Positions 9,080-20,265 of a stretch of 64,000 nt of DNA are shown one piece after another (position 1 is the stretch's first letter; each line of letters opens with the position of its first letter). The DNA is taken from NCBI GenBank assembly GCA_030765055.1, contig CM060954.1:109678054-109742053 (forward strand). The letters run 5' to 3'. The translations under genes were made by a program, and so were the position numbers. Below the pieces are notes generated by a model. That model was not told where the DNA came from. It searched no databases and saw only the letters and a list, made by a program, of their open reading frames with translations. This DNA is from Mantis religiosa. Taxonomy: Eukaryota > Arthropoda > Insecta > Mantodea > Mantidae.

Positions 9080-11528
9080 CGTCGTTGCATAACTTTTAAT
9101 GACCGTAATAATTATAAATGTTATTTCCATATCACTGAGGAAAGCGCTCATATAAAATATGGTGGCTGTCATTCAGTTCGTGATAGATATAAATAACTGT
9201 CACCTCTTCGTTTAGAAACCCGAATTATCTTATATTGGTTAATTCTTTCCTTGTATATCAAACGTACACAGAAGCACTATCTAAAATGCCCCTACAGTTG
9301 ACATCGATTATTGATTCCTTTTTATGTACCTCAATAATTTTCCGAGCTAAACATGTAGGGAATTGATATTGACTGGGTGGAGCCAAAAAGGTTGTTTGCC
9401 AGAAAAAGAAGGGAAAAACTCCTGCGTTGTAGAGGAATGAGACGTGTTTTATGCACCTCTGTGCCCATGCCTTTGGAAATAATACATACTTCTAAACTTT
9501 TCGTTACTTATTCATACATGTGTTTTATTTTAATCACATGTGTCGCCACTCTTCCCGATAACGTTATGTAAATTTGAAGCAATGTACGGTCTAGTCTCAG
9601 TCCTGAGAAAGAGTTTTCTCTCTAGGTCTACGTGAACACATATAGGAATAAGGATGACACAGGAATTCAATTTTAAGACTTGTTAAATAATTGCGTCTTT
9701 TTATGATATTCACGGAAATCGAGAAGTTGCCGACCAATGTATATTAGTGTCCGGATTTACGTATACTATGCGACAATACGTGATTCCTGATGTATGGCAA
9801 GAAGAGATGCACTTCTTTCTTGTAGATGACCCGTCCAGCTGTGTCTCGCTTCCTCACAACAAAAAGTGTTATTCACACCAGAATTCCCCTACTCAAGTGG
9901 TCCTTTTATTACATTTGTTTCCGTCAGAAGCTATTAAGGTAAGTTCTTGCCTCTATTACAGTGTCGGCAATATGGACCGCCTGCAATGATGCCTTCCCTA
10001 TCTCATGGTAAACTGCTAAACTAACATCCTGTTCACATTTAAAAAAATATTCCATATATTCATACGGAATCTATTACGATTCTTTATTAAATCCCTAATT
10101 TCGCTACCACATGGTAGATTTGTAATTCAGGAAAATGTAAGTAATGTAAAAGGATGTTTCCCTGGTATATCATAAGGAGAAAGCCTCAGAAAGTTAGCTA
10201 AAATGTGAAGCATTGTTAAAGAATATATAAGAATCAGGAAAATATTGTCTGTAAAAGGAGAAAATAATATAATAAATATAGGTGATTATTTGGGGAACGT
10301 CAGATAGAAATGTTGAAGAATGAATAACTATAACTAAGAATTAAGGTTAGAGAAATGCGAACAAGGGATGAAAGAGTACAGAGGGTCATCAATGCACGGA
10401 AACCCAGGGGTTGTGTGAGTTGAGACTGAAATTTAAGGCAAGCAGGTAGGAAGGAAATGGATGCGAACAAGAAGTTTTTTACTATGTGCTAGGAATGTGT
10501 AAATGGTAATGCATTAATGAATGTATGTATAAAGGAAAATCATAAATAAATATTCTATTCAAATAATTCTATTCCGCTACCCTACGTCGCCGAATCTTAG
10601 CCCTAGTGAAGTATCATCTCACAAACGCAGCACGTCTGTGGTAGGTATCCGTGCAGGGGACGACGGTACACTGAAAGTATACAATTCAATTTCTCTGGCC
10701 CAATGAGGAGCAGAGAGCTCCGTCAGAAGAAAATGTGGTACCACTTAGCTAAATGCTCGCTTCCCCTACTGATACAGCCCGCTATGCATCTACGTAATGT
10801 AAGTAATCTAATTGAAGGAGCTTTGAAGGCGGTGCTATATCCGCGCCGTTGCGAGGGTAAGGGACTGCATTTCCTCAAGTCCATCCACGTTGGAGCCACT
10901 ATTCACCTACAGGTCACCGCAAACAAAGTGCTTCGCAACGTGAATAACAATGACGAAGAAAAGAAGCGAAGGAAAGAAAGTAAGAAATAGAAAGTCTGGT
11001 CGCAGGAGTGGATACCAAGCCAGGGGCTTTGGGGAAAAGTCTTGAGAAGCTATCGAATATCTACAACGTTTCCCCTTTTGTATTGGAAAAGGTCGAGGGC
11101 CAGAGATTGCTTGCGGAGTGCTTCGACAGATTGTTACCACCTCAGGGAAAAATGACTGCAACATACATACAAACCTGCAGCAGTGCTTCTAACTTACCAC
11201 TTCAGTACATTCAGCTGTTTCTGATTTGATGTGCTTTAACCATATTCAGACACTAACAGCAGTTCCTACGCAGTATTATCCCCTATCATTCTTGTTAAAA
11301 ATCTTTAAAAAAAAGCTGATGTGTGCACATCAAGCAGGTTCTAATAATAAACCTTTTGGTGTAAATAGAAATATTGATAAAATTCCTTTGCATCCTTACT
11401 TCACATTCAAATAAACCAAACGAACATAAACCATGAGCAATTATTAACACAAAAGTTATATAAGATCCTCAAACGCATAATCCTAACATTAGGACTTCCT
11501 CTATCCACTTTTGAACAATCTTACAAAT
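9080..11528. other. 2.4 kb without a recognised element
   Basis: Open frames of 80 and 95 codons (9747-9989 and 10703-10990, both plus) lack any family signature; the second ends in a Lys/Arg/Glu-rich tail. The segment 10590-11160 is somewhat richer in GC than its surroundings and may be an unrecognised repeat. I see nothing to support a gene. Confidence 0.4.
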
Positions 11529-12365
11529 GGAAAGGTAGAGTCAGACTGAAAAATTAAATGTCAGCCGGAGTTTTGTATGTGTGAATGTATCTTTATTTGC
11601 ATTTTACAATAGTTCTATTGCTTACCTTACCCTAAGTACACATTATAGTCTAGCCGTTAATTATCCCCTTGGCCCCCTGTTTGCCCGGCTCCCTGGCCTT
11701 CGGCTCAATTCGGGATGCTCTTCCCCTTCTTCATCCTTGCTCTCCCCCTTCCTTCTCTTTTCCCTTTTCTATTCTCTTCTACCCGTCTTTCATAGCCGGG
11801 ATTTGAACCACGGATCTTCCGGTCTCCATCCGGCTGCTCTTAACCATTGAACTACCATGGCCAACATGCCAGCATGACACTACATTCTCCAACCAACTCC
11901 CGAAAAACGCTAGAAGTTCTCATACAGTATACCACAGCAGGGGAATTGCAAAAGGTTCCCACATCCTCCCTGGACAGGTTTATGATATCCCATGTCAGTA
12001 CAGTTACAGACAATTCAAAAACAGTCTGACGGCTTCTACTTTTTTGAATGAACCTTCTCGGTTTTAGTGTACAGAGTGAATAGGTCGCATGTTTTTTAAC
12101 GCTTCTGCTGCCTGTCATACACATTCACTGTCCTTGTACTACTGTGTAAGTGAGCACATTCCCCTCAGGGACCTTCTTTGCGTTGCCGGACAGTAAACAC
12201 CTAAGACATTTACCTTAATGGTGACTGTACTGTGGTGTAAGTACTTTAAGTCCGGGCTTTATAGTTATGGCCACCATAATTAATGGAGATGAATTTTTCA
12301 ATCTGACTACTTTTCCATACTGTGGACTACATAGGGCTAGTGCAAAGGAACAATTAATTTCCGAA
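11529..12365. mobile_element. SINE-A composite interrupted by a LINE 3'-end-like insertion
   Basis: Bounded by 9-bp duplications cttacaaat (11520-11528 and 12366-12374). Left arm: minus-strand SINE-A core, beginning gtcagactgaaaaatt at 11539, broken at about 11567 and resuming at agccgggatttgaaccacgg (11793). Right arm: plus-strand remnants gatgaatttttcaatctgac (12291-12310) and the tail (cacaattaattt-type) to 12360. A middle of about 300 bp (11940-12230) does not match other copies. This is the same head-to-head plan as at 31238-32189, but older. Confidence 0.65.
11567..11792 (-). mobile_element. Insertion inside SINE-A, probably a LINE 3' end
   Basis: The SINE-A core is interrupted within its ccggg block, and short agccgg copies lie on both sides. 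On the minus strand the insert is purine-rich and ends with an AAATAAAG-type signal followed by a short ACA/CAT-rich tail, as LINE 3' ends do. No coding part is included, so the family is unknown. Confidence 0.4.
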
Positions 12366-12507
12366 CTTACAAATCGTTACTCTCCAATCCACTTTTGTTA
12401 TATTTCCTTGTAGCAGACTGAGACTATAGGATCTCAGTAGTTTAAATTACGTCAAATCGTTTAAGAGTTAGTTGCCCTGTCATGGCTTTGACCAGCTGAA
12501 AAAGTAA

Positions 12508-12640
12508 ATAAAGGAAAGAAGGAAAGAAAGAAGAAAAGAAGGAAGGAAGGGAAATAGGAAGGGAGCAAGGGAGGAAGCGAGGGAGGAAAGGAGGGAGGGA
12601 GGGAGGGAGGGAGGGAGGGAGGGAAGGAGGGAGGAAGGAA
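12508..12640. repeat. (GGAA)n/(GGGA)n purine tract
   Basis: About 130 bp of interrupted ggaa, gaaa and ggga tetranucleotides on the plus strand. It is a simple-sequence expansion; the Ser/Leu/Pro-rich minus-strand frame across it is an artefact. Confidence 0.95.
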
Positions 12641-12884
12641 AGTTGAAATGCGAATGAGTTCCCATTAGAGGAAAGGATAATTATTGGAAAATTTAAACAC
12701 GTTACAAAATATAACTATGGTTAATTTTACAAAATATATTTCATATACGTAAGTTGCATTCATCCAGGACTTCAGAGAACAGAAGATTCATAATATATTC
12801 TACTTATCATTAACATATCTTTAACTATTTTATTAAAGTAATGCTTGGGTAATTTATGAGAAAATAAAGATATTTAAAATAACA

Positions 12885-13450
12885 CCTGAAGCTTTCCTGG
12901 CGACGAATACGCTCACTTTGTTCTCGGTCAGCCAGCCAGGTGAAACGATGATTAAATATCAACGTTTCGGGAGTGTGCATCTCTCCCATCATCAGGATAT
13001 TCATAAAATGTTATAACCACAAATGAAATACTGGATATAACACAACTATAAACAAAGACAAAACACTATCAAAATTCGCATTACTGAACAAAAGACTTTT
13101 GAGTAGATGGCGCCGGTCAGGAGATGGCATGAGTATAGAAAATTGTGTCAAAGAAAAGTAACTACTTAACTTTATTATCAAGCTGTATTGATCTTCGCTT
13201 CCTAATTCGATGGATTTCTATTTTTAAGGTCGGTTTCCAAGAGCAGCTGAACTGAAATCCAGCATCACAAATAAGCGTGCTCCTTTCAGAGGAGATCGCC
13301 AAAGCCTCCTTAATTCTCCACTCCCAGTAACTGTTGCATTTTGTAAAAATGGACGTCTCCCGAAAATTGGCCCAATGGTCGCTATCAAAACAATGCTCTG
13401 CCAGCCCAGACTTCTCAGGTTGCATTAAATGAATGATTCGTTCAGTACTG
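12885..13450 (-). mobile_element. PLE copy 1: endonuclease C-terminus and 3' end
   Basis: 5'-truncated Penelope-like element on the minus strand. From about 13450 it encodes the distal part of the GIY-YIG-type endonuclease tail typical of these elements: MQPEKSGLAEHCFDSDH, then FTKCNSYWEWRIKEALAI, then CDAGFQFSCSWKP, ending near 13162. A non-coding end follows (12885-13160) shared with copies at 30755-32380 and 59240-59550 (ctcctgac, gttataacattttat, cccgaaacgt). The GIY-YIG catalytic N-terminus and the RT are missing. The 3' part contains a hammerhead-like motif (separate entry). Confidence 0.8.
12942..12998 (-). ncRNA. Hammerhead-ribozyme-like motif in PLE copy 1
   Basis: On the minus strand CTGATGA (12995-12989) is followed by a stem GGGAG...CTCCC and then GAAAC (12968-12964). 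A 7-nt helix with one mismatch follows (CGTTGAT / ATCATCG, loop ATTTA). This matches the hammerhead order CUGANGA - stem II - GAAA - stem III. A convincing stem I was not found. Penelope-like elements are known to carry hammerhead motifs, so the match is plausible, but activity is inferred only. Confidence 0.5.
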
Positions 13451-14689
13451 TTCAGGTGAAATGCCATACGTATCCTATGCACGTGGTAATAAAGTAAAAA
13501 TCGTACGAATTTATAATGTCCCCAATACCATTTTTAGCTATCGAACTACTACATCCAAACATGTCGATACCAAGATATTATCTGAGATACACTTTGAAAA
13601 TCTCTAAATCCAGAACGCATTTGTGAACAACGCAATTAAATGCCCATATCTTAAAATAAATGCCTTACTCCACTCACTCTTACACAAATCAGTCATACAA
13701 ATTCTTATTTTTTTCTAGTTCATTTTATGCGTAGAAATTCATCTGTACAAATAGTTTATCTCGTAAGTAGAATGTACCTCGGGGAAAACAAAGGTTTAAG
13801 CGATAGTCAGACATTGTAATAGCTGAACACAGAAGAATAGTTTTGAAATTACATCTTCTTTAAAACAAGCATTTTATAATGTTTAATAAACTGCTGTATG
13901 GGAAGGTTTTATGGCTTCAGTATCAGAACCTTAGAAGGTATGAATTTTGTTTGTAGGTAATTAATGTTACTATGTTCTGTCTGTACTTAACTTTGGAACT
14001 GTAACTAGTACTTGAGAGAGTAGTTTCATACTTTTACATTGTACAATTCGATAAATCGAACTTACGAAGTTGTATTATGGCGTGTGTTATTATATTATTT
14101 ATATAATATATGCGTGTGTTTAAATCAATATATCATAATTTGCACAAATGTTTAATAACCAGGGCGGCTCAGTAAATGCACAGTTTACAACAATGATACC
14201 ACATGAAAAATTTGCATGCCGCTGAACAAGAGAATTACGTAATTCTTAACAATAAGTACGTGTATCAGTGAAAGATATATAATATTTATCACTACATAAC
14301 AAAGATGTGAAACTATTACACAAAGTATTCGTTTATATAAAAATGATGAAGGCAGGCTTGAAAATATTTTACAATTTCTAAAATCAAATCAACATTTTAT
14401 GTGAATGCATATCAGCTATATTTTGCTTTAAATGTCGCCTTTCCTCTAATAATAATGCTAAAATAGTAATTTTTATTATAAACAATCAGTTTTGTAATAC
14501 ATTACCATAAATACCAGAAAATCATGCAGTACAGAAAGAATACTTATTATGCAATTCCCATATACGATCCTACATTTCACTAAACGGATCAAGGACTAAA
14601 AAAGGCTACCTAAAATCTAATTTCGGGAAAATTTCCATCTTTCAATGGTACAATATACCTTACACGAGGGCTATGCCATCGATTGAAGA
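13451..14689. other. AT-rich stretch, nothing recognised
   Basis: No coding, tRNA-like or terminal-repeat signal was seen. A small AT palindrome lies near 14090-14110. Confidence 0.5.
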
Positions 14690-14995
14690 CATTGGAGAAG
14701 GCCTGACAACCTGACTGCCGGCCTCACGTTCACATACGCAAGGTAGAGGTGGGCGATCATCCAACCAATACGGGGAGGAAATGTGGTCAACATTTCGACA
14801 TCCGTAAATTTGGCTTTCTTGACCAGGATCGCTTAACTACCGTAAGCTCCTCAATTTTCTCACGAAGCTGAGTGGGCACCGGTCCTAAATCCGAGACGTA
14901 AAATCCGCACCCCATGGGTGGAATCGAACCCGGGCCGCATTCCGTGGCAGGGAACCACAGCGCGGCACCTTAGCCCATTACATCACAGCGCAGGA
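14690..14995 (-). mobile_element. SINE-D copy 2 (tRNA-derived)
   Basis: Paralogue of 7313-7650 in the same orientation. The shared blocks are cctgactgccggcctcac, gaggtgggcgatcatc, gctgagtgggcaccggtcct and the box B region gggtggaatcgaacccgggc, followed by the eroded head gcgctgtgatgtaatgggct (minus strand). Substitutions are scattered, so the copies are not recent duplicates. Confidence 0.85.
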
Positions 14996-15063
14996 ATGGA
15001 GAAACTTGTAGAAACCATTTCTGTGTCATTTAACTTGTAATCTTTATGAAAATGTACTTTTTA

Positions 15064-15301
15064 TTGTTGTAATTTACGTCCTCCAACGTTGTCATATCGG
15101 ACTTTGAATGAAATGGATGAAATGATGCTCAAATGAATGCGGGGACCCTGGAGCTTAGAGTTACCCAACATTCGTCTTGAAGGATAAGGGAAAACCCCGG
15201 AAAAACCTTATCCAGGTAACTCACCCTGACCGAGATTCGAACTCGGGACCTCTTGAACGTGGGGCAGATATGTTACCATTTGTGCTACCGAGGCGGGCTA
15301 C
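15064..15301 (-). mobile_element. SINE-B copy (tRNA-derived)
   Basis: Begins at the tail side with gtaatttacgtcctccaacg and ends with the tRNA-like head (minus strand gcccgcctcggtagcacaaa). Box B is intact as cgagttcgaatctcg (complement near 15230-15247). The family signature gtaactcaccctgacc is present. No clear target duplication was found. Confidence 0.85.
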
Positions 15302-16950
15302 TTGTTGTATATTTAACATTACTGATGTCGTTACATATTATTTAATTAAGTATTTATTTACTTATTATTGTCCTATTGCGTTTGTGAATGCCATTTTACT
15401 ATAGTCATTTTTCCATTTTTGTAGTTACTTGTTCGGAATGTTTCTTCCGAATGGATAAATCTGGTATCAATTAATAGTTTCATTTAAGGTTTTATTTTAA
15501 TTTCATTTATGGAGTCAATTAGTGCTGATAGCTGTAACATTTTATAAAGATTTGCCACACTTAAAGACAATCTCCAGCGGTAAATAACTAAAATTTTGCT
15601 TTGAGTCTCATAAACAGCACTCATTTGTAGTTGTTTTGAACTTGCACTCCTCTTGATCTGAAATCTAATTCCATGAGAATTTTATCTCTACTCAATAATT
15701 ACAAATTAATGTATAAACCCTAAACCTTAAGGTGCCCATACAAAACATGCGTCGGGTAAATAAATTACACCACGTGAGCTCTTGCAGGTCGAATGGGATT
15801 AGATTTTAAACAAGTATATGTCACTGTAATTCAAAAACTCCTCCCATATATATAGTAAAGAAGAGTTTAAGTGCAGTTACAGAAGCTGTTGTATGCTTAC
15901 GCCAGTAATCTACAATTACCAACAGACGGAGCGGGGCACCACTCTCGTCTACAGACAAAACACCGGAAGTTAGTTTATACTTAGTTCACTGAGTACCTCA
16001 GCGTTGCTCAACTAAGGGGTATTGAAACTCTGAACACCAATCAAGACTTTAACCTGGCTTACAGTTCCGCTGTAAAGACTACTTTTACAATTAAATCCAT
16101 GAGATTTCTTTGACTCATAACGCGAGAATTAAAACCCCCTGATGACAATAGTCTTAACATAGGTCAGCACAGAAAATCTTCATAATGCAGTTATATCATT
16201 GTAGCAATATATCTTATGTAGCAATTCATATACGTCATTATAATTTAGGATATATAGAGTTATTGCAATTATTATGTACATTTAGAAAATATTTCTTAAG
16301 TAATACCCGTTAAGGCGTTGGAGGAATATATGACCCGCGACAAAATATTTCAAGAAAGAAATGTAAGAACATTTCAATCTATGAGAAAAGAAAATAACAT
16401 AAGAGATCGTCGGAGGGAAATAGGATCACGAGAAACTGAAGATACAGATTACCAGACTTGAAGACCTGATTTAAGACGCCAAATATGGACATCAGAAAGA
16501 AGACAGAAAGACAGAAAGAGAATACCAGGAGAAAGAAGATATATATGGAGAGTATCAGAGCGGAAGATGCAACTGATTATGCAGAAGCTGAGAGATGACT
16601 ACCCGGATGTCTCGAACTGACGAACCAGCTCCGTCTACTGATGCCAGTTCCTTTAGGAGATGGATACCAGTAGGAGGAAGCTTTGGATACCAGTTGCTGA
16701 AGGGTACATTTTAAAACTGTAGGAAACAGTCTTTCGCAGCTTGTTTTAAGAATTAAAGCTGTAGTAGAAATGTAGACTTGATTTATATTGTTGAAGTAGA
16801 AGTAAAGTAGAAAAATACTGTTTAGATAGATTATATTTGTAAGGTTACTGGAATATAAGTAATATTTAGGTTTATTTAGTTCATTAAGGTAGATTATATC
16901 TGCAAAATTTGTAAATTGCTTTGTGAAATTTGCTTCAGAAGTGTGTGTAT
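15302..16950. other. No recognised element; part may be LINE-E 3' UTR
   Basis: A purine-rich segment at 16330-16600 (plus strand) looks different from its surroundings, but no frame yields a familiar protein. The part next to 16951 may be the 3' UTR of LINE-E copy 2. Confidence 0.4.
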
Positions 16951-18016
16951 TTAATGTTCAGAATTTGATAATAAAATCATTTTTCTTCTTGCTTCCCAAT
17001 ATTTAGAGACCAGATCTTGATTTTGGAGAGTTTGACATACAGTTAGATGATCGATGTCCATTATCATCGTCTTTACCACATAAACAGCACTGTGGAGAAG
17101 TTGTTAATCCAACTTTGAATAAATGTCCATTCAAACAATCGTGGCTTGTGATTAATCTGAACATTGCTACTGAAGATTTTCGAGAAAGATCTGGAATTGT
17201 CTTTAGTTTTTTTGGAGATCTTTCCAATTAAGTTCTTCAGAGGAAACTAGATAGTTGTTATATAGTTTTGTGAAGATGTTTTTGATTAATCTTTTAACTG
17301 TTTCATAGGAGATATTTCATTTCGTTGTTTGTGATATTTTGGAACCCTTCTTGGCCAACATATCTGCTTGCTCATTGCCAGAAATTCCACAGTGAGATGG
17401 TATTCATTGGAAAACTATATGTATATTTAAATTTTGAAGATGTTTAATAATATTATGAATTTTATTTATCTTTTCGTTTTTTTGGCAGTCATTTGAAATA
17501 ATAGCCAGGATAGCTGCATTAGAATCTATTAAGAAAACTAGGCTAGAAAGCTTATTTGTCCAGGCAAATAGATTTTGTAAGGATGTATAAATTGCATCAA
17601 TTTCTCCATCAAAACTTGTTAAGTAAATTCCAACATGCTTATAGAAAGAAAAGAATCTACAGGTAGCTCCTGCTCCTGCTCCATCTACTTGATTATAAAG
17701 AGAGCCATCTGTATAGATATGTGTCCATTTGTCAACTGGATATCTTACATTTATGTTTTCAAGGGCATATGCTTTAGCTTCTGTAGATGAGTATTCTTTC
17801 TTTTTAAAATCTGCAAGTAAATCTAGGTAGTATTCTAACTCAATGATGTTCAGTAGGTTATTAAGAGACATGAAAGGTTCTATTTTGGATGGGTAATTTA
17901 GTTTATTTCTTAGTTGTTGAACTTTAGAAGTTAATAAAGTTAAAAATGAAGTTTGTTTAATAAGGCCTGGTGTAGATTCCAGAAACCGGGCTATTAGATA
18001 TGCACATTTTACTTTA
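16951..18016 (-). pseudogene. LINE-E copy 2: RNase H domain and ORF2 C-terminus
   Basis: On the minus strand a continuous frame runs from about 18016 (KCAYLIARFLESTPGLIKQT) through RNase H: HIYTDGS, FDGEIDAI, LIDSNAAILAI, IPSHCGISGNEQADMLAKKG. A TGA (17404-17406) replaces the conserved Trp codon before IPSHCG. After further stops and a frame change at about 17227, the C-terminal cluster TSPQCCLCGKDDDNGHRSSN appears, then KYWEARRK and a stop at 16951. It is better preserved upstream than copy 1 (1690-2658). RT and endonuclease are missing, so it cannot move by itself. Confidence 0.88.
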
Positions 18017-19083
18017 TGATTTTATTTTATTTTTATAGAGTTATTGCAATATAAATCCATCAAACCATTTCTGGACTAGTTAATTCAGTCTGTTATGTTA
18101 TACCATGATATTAGAATAACTTTGTAGAGGAAATATTCTTATTTAGTTTTTAGAATATCCTAAAGGCGGCCAAATCAAGTGTTTGTGATCCTATGCAAAT
18201 AACCAATGCAATGTCGCTTGGTGCCAAAATACACAACGTATATGGGAGTAAATAACAGACAACATCGATAAATACGTTAGTAATGATTCTATTATGCATT
18301 TACAGAACAAAATATGTCTATTTGTTATTAAAATATATCAGCGAACAAGCTAAACTCGATGGTTATCCATAATTATATTCTCCATCAATAACTGTAACAA
18401 ATCAGATACTGTTTGGAAACGCAAAATTTGTTATAATTAAATGTGTAGAGCGATGTTATCGTGTGAATATAATTTTCATGTCTCTTGGTGCTAATTATTA
18501 GTATCCCAGTAATGGGAGCAATATGGTAAGTGTTTGCAAACACGTAACGTGCCACTTCTCTGGTGATTTGTGCTCTGTTTGTCACCTTGCGTGTTTATCA
18601 CGCGGCCCTTTGGAGAGGGTTGCATGTGAACCAACAGAACCTGCAGGCCTCAGTAATAGGCCTCAGTGGAACGTCATATTATTTTAGGAATTATGCTTTG
18701 TTACACAACTGTTATTAATTGTCTCAATACCTACTTAACACAGCATGTTAATTAGTAAACTGCATCCGTTTGGCTAAGTAAAGATCCCAGGCATTTTTAG
18801 AACTAAAGCATTAGACTAACTTCAATTTGCTACAAAAGCACACAAATTGAGAAGGAAATAATTTAAAAGTTACTATTTATTTATTTATTTATTTATTTAT
18901 TACTTATGTTATTTATTATCCAATTTTGTGGTTTCTATTTTACCCAAAAGTATCTTACAAATGTAGTTCACAAATTTTAAAAAATAGTAGAGTTAAAAGA
19001 TATAATAAGATACAATATCATCTAAATGACAGAAAGTAAAGATCGAAATTAATCATTTACTTTAATAAATGTTCTGTTGAAGC
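18017..19083. other. AT-rich stretch with a (TTTA)n microsatellite
   Basis: The only structure seen is the simple repeat (ttta)n at about 18872-18902. No coding signal was seen. Confidence 0.5.
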
Positions 19084-19096
19084 AAGCTATGAAATG

Positions 19097-19365
19097 TACT
19101 TACAGCATAGTAAGTCGCCACAAAAAGTGCACGTCTCATAGGATATGAGAATCTCTAGTGGTCCGCCTGGAAATATACGAGTCAGTTGGAGAATTTAATG
19201 CCATGTCGGCATATTGGCCATAGTAGCTTAGATAGTGAGAGCAACCGCACTAAGAGCGGCAGACCCGTGATTCAAATCCCAGCTATGGCATTTAATTTTT
19301 CAATCTGTTGCTACTCATTCAAAGCTTACCCTACACACGGCTAGTGTGGAAGAAATGATTATTTT
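19097..19365 (+). mobile_element. SINE-A reference monomer, full length
   Basis: A 269-bp unit with 13-bp near-perfect duplications: caagctatgaaat (19084-19096) and caagctataaaat (19366-19378), one mismatch. The order is: 5' part (gtaagtcgcca, then gagtcagttggagaattt), tRNA-like core (ggccatagtagctta to gattcaaatcccagctatgg), then attgaattttt-type linker and tail (cctacacacggctagtgtgg). The core ends pair as a 7-bp acceptor-like stem (ccatag / ctatgg). Core and tail are on one strand. I use this copy as the reference for the rearranged SINE-A copies. Confidence 0.85.
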
Positions 19366-19639
19366 CAAGCTATAAAATATTGATGTTTTCTCTTTTAGTT
19401 CATCAAAATATATGTAAGTGGTTTTCAATAACTGTAGCCTAAGAATTGAAGCAATAATTCAATTTTATATATTTCAAAATAGAGAAAGGAGCAATCAAAA
19501 TGTAGGGGGCATCTTAAACGTGAGTCCTACAGATACATTGGATGTAGATTTGATTATGAATCGAAATAAGTAGGGATAAATTTTGCCACGACCAGTAAAA
19601 AATTGAGTGAGAACATAATTAGGATTATCATCAATTTTT

Positions 19640-19877
19640 GTTCTTGTAATTTACGTCTTCCAACGTTAAGTCATATCGGACGATGAATGGAATAGGCGAA
19701 ATGATGCTCAAATGAGCCCAGGGTCCATAGAGCTTAGGGTTAGCCGACATTCGTCTTTCAGTATAAGGGAAAACCCCAGAAAATAATTTATCCAGGTATC
19801 TCACCCTGATCGAGATTCGAACTCGGGACCTCTTGAACGTGAGGCAGACACGCTACCACCATGCTATCGAAAGCGGA
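19640..19877 (-). mobile_element. SINE-B copy (tRNA-derived)
   Basis: Shares all family blocks (gtaatttacgtcttccaacg, aatgatgctcaaatgagcc, gattcgaactcgggacctct). The tRNA-like head is at the right end, with a good box B complement near 19815-19829. Same strand as four of the other five copies. Confidence 0.85.
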
Positions 19878-19989
19878 TACTTAAGATTAACGAATTTACA
19901 TTTATGTCTATTGGAAACCGTTGGGAAATATAACTCTTTAATCAAAGTACCACAATCACTTTTAACTAGTATCCATTGCAGTTATTAGT

Positions 19990-20265
19990 GATAATTTCTT
20001 TCAGTGTATGCCTCACATAAGAAACAGGCAATAAAGTGTAAAACACCTGAGGATCTGAAGTCGTAGCTCTCTTTACAAGCTCATCGGCCCGTTTATTTCG
20101 GAGGACACCCACGTGCCCTCTGGCCCATGAAATACAAGTATGAGAACTACTAGATATTTAATTCCTTATTTCAGCTGCAATAGGATTTACATTGTTTGTA
20201 TCCTTGTTTGAATCACTGTAAAGTAGAGCAGCACATTGTATGTAATATGTTGCACTATTTCACTG
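19990..20265 (-). pseudogene. LINE-D: RNase H C-terminal scrap
   Basis: The minus strand reads SHTCISWARGHVGVLRNKRA followed by DELVKRATTSDPQVFYTLLP. This matches the last RNase H motif of LINE ORF2 proteins (W.PGH.G..GNE.AD.LAK). Upstream on the same strand the sequence is riddled with stops. It is a different family from LINE-A and LINE-E by sequence. It lies just upstream of the SINE-B at 19640-19877, on the same strand. Confidence 0.65.

Noticed and set aside
12480..12665. Ser/Leu/Pro-rich minus-strand frame
   Set aside because: Translation of the (GGAA)n/(GGGA)n simple repeat.
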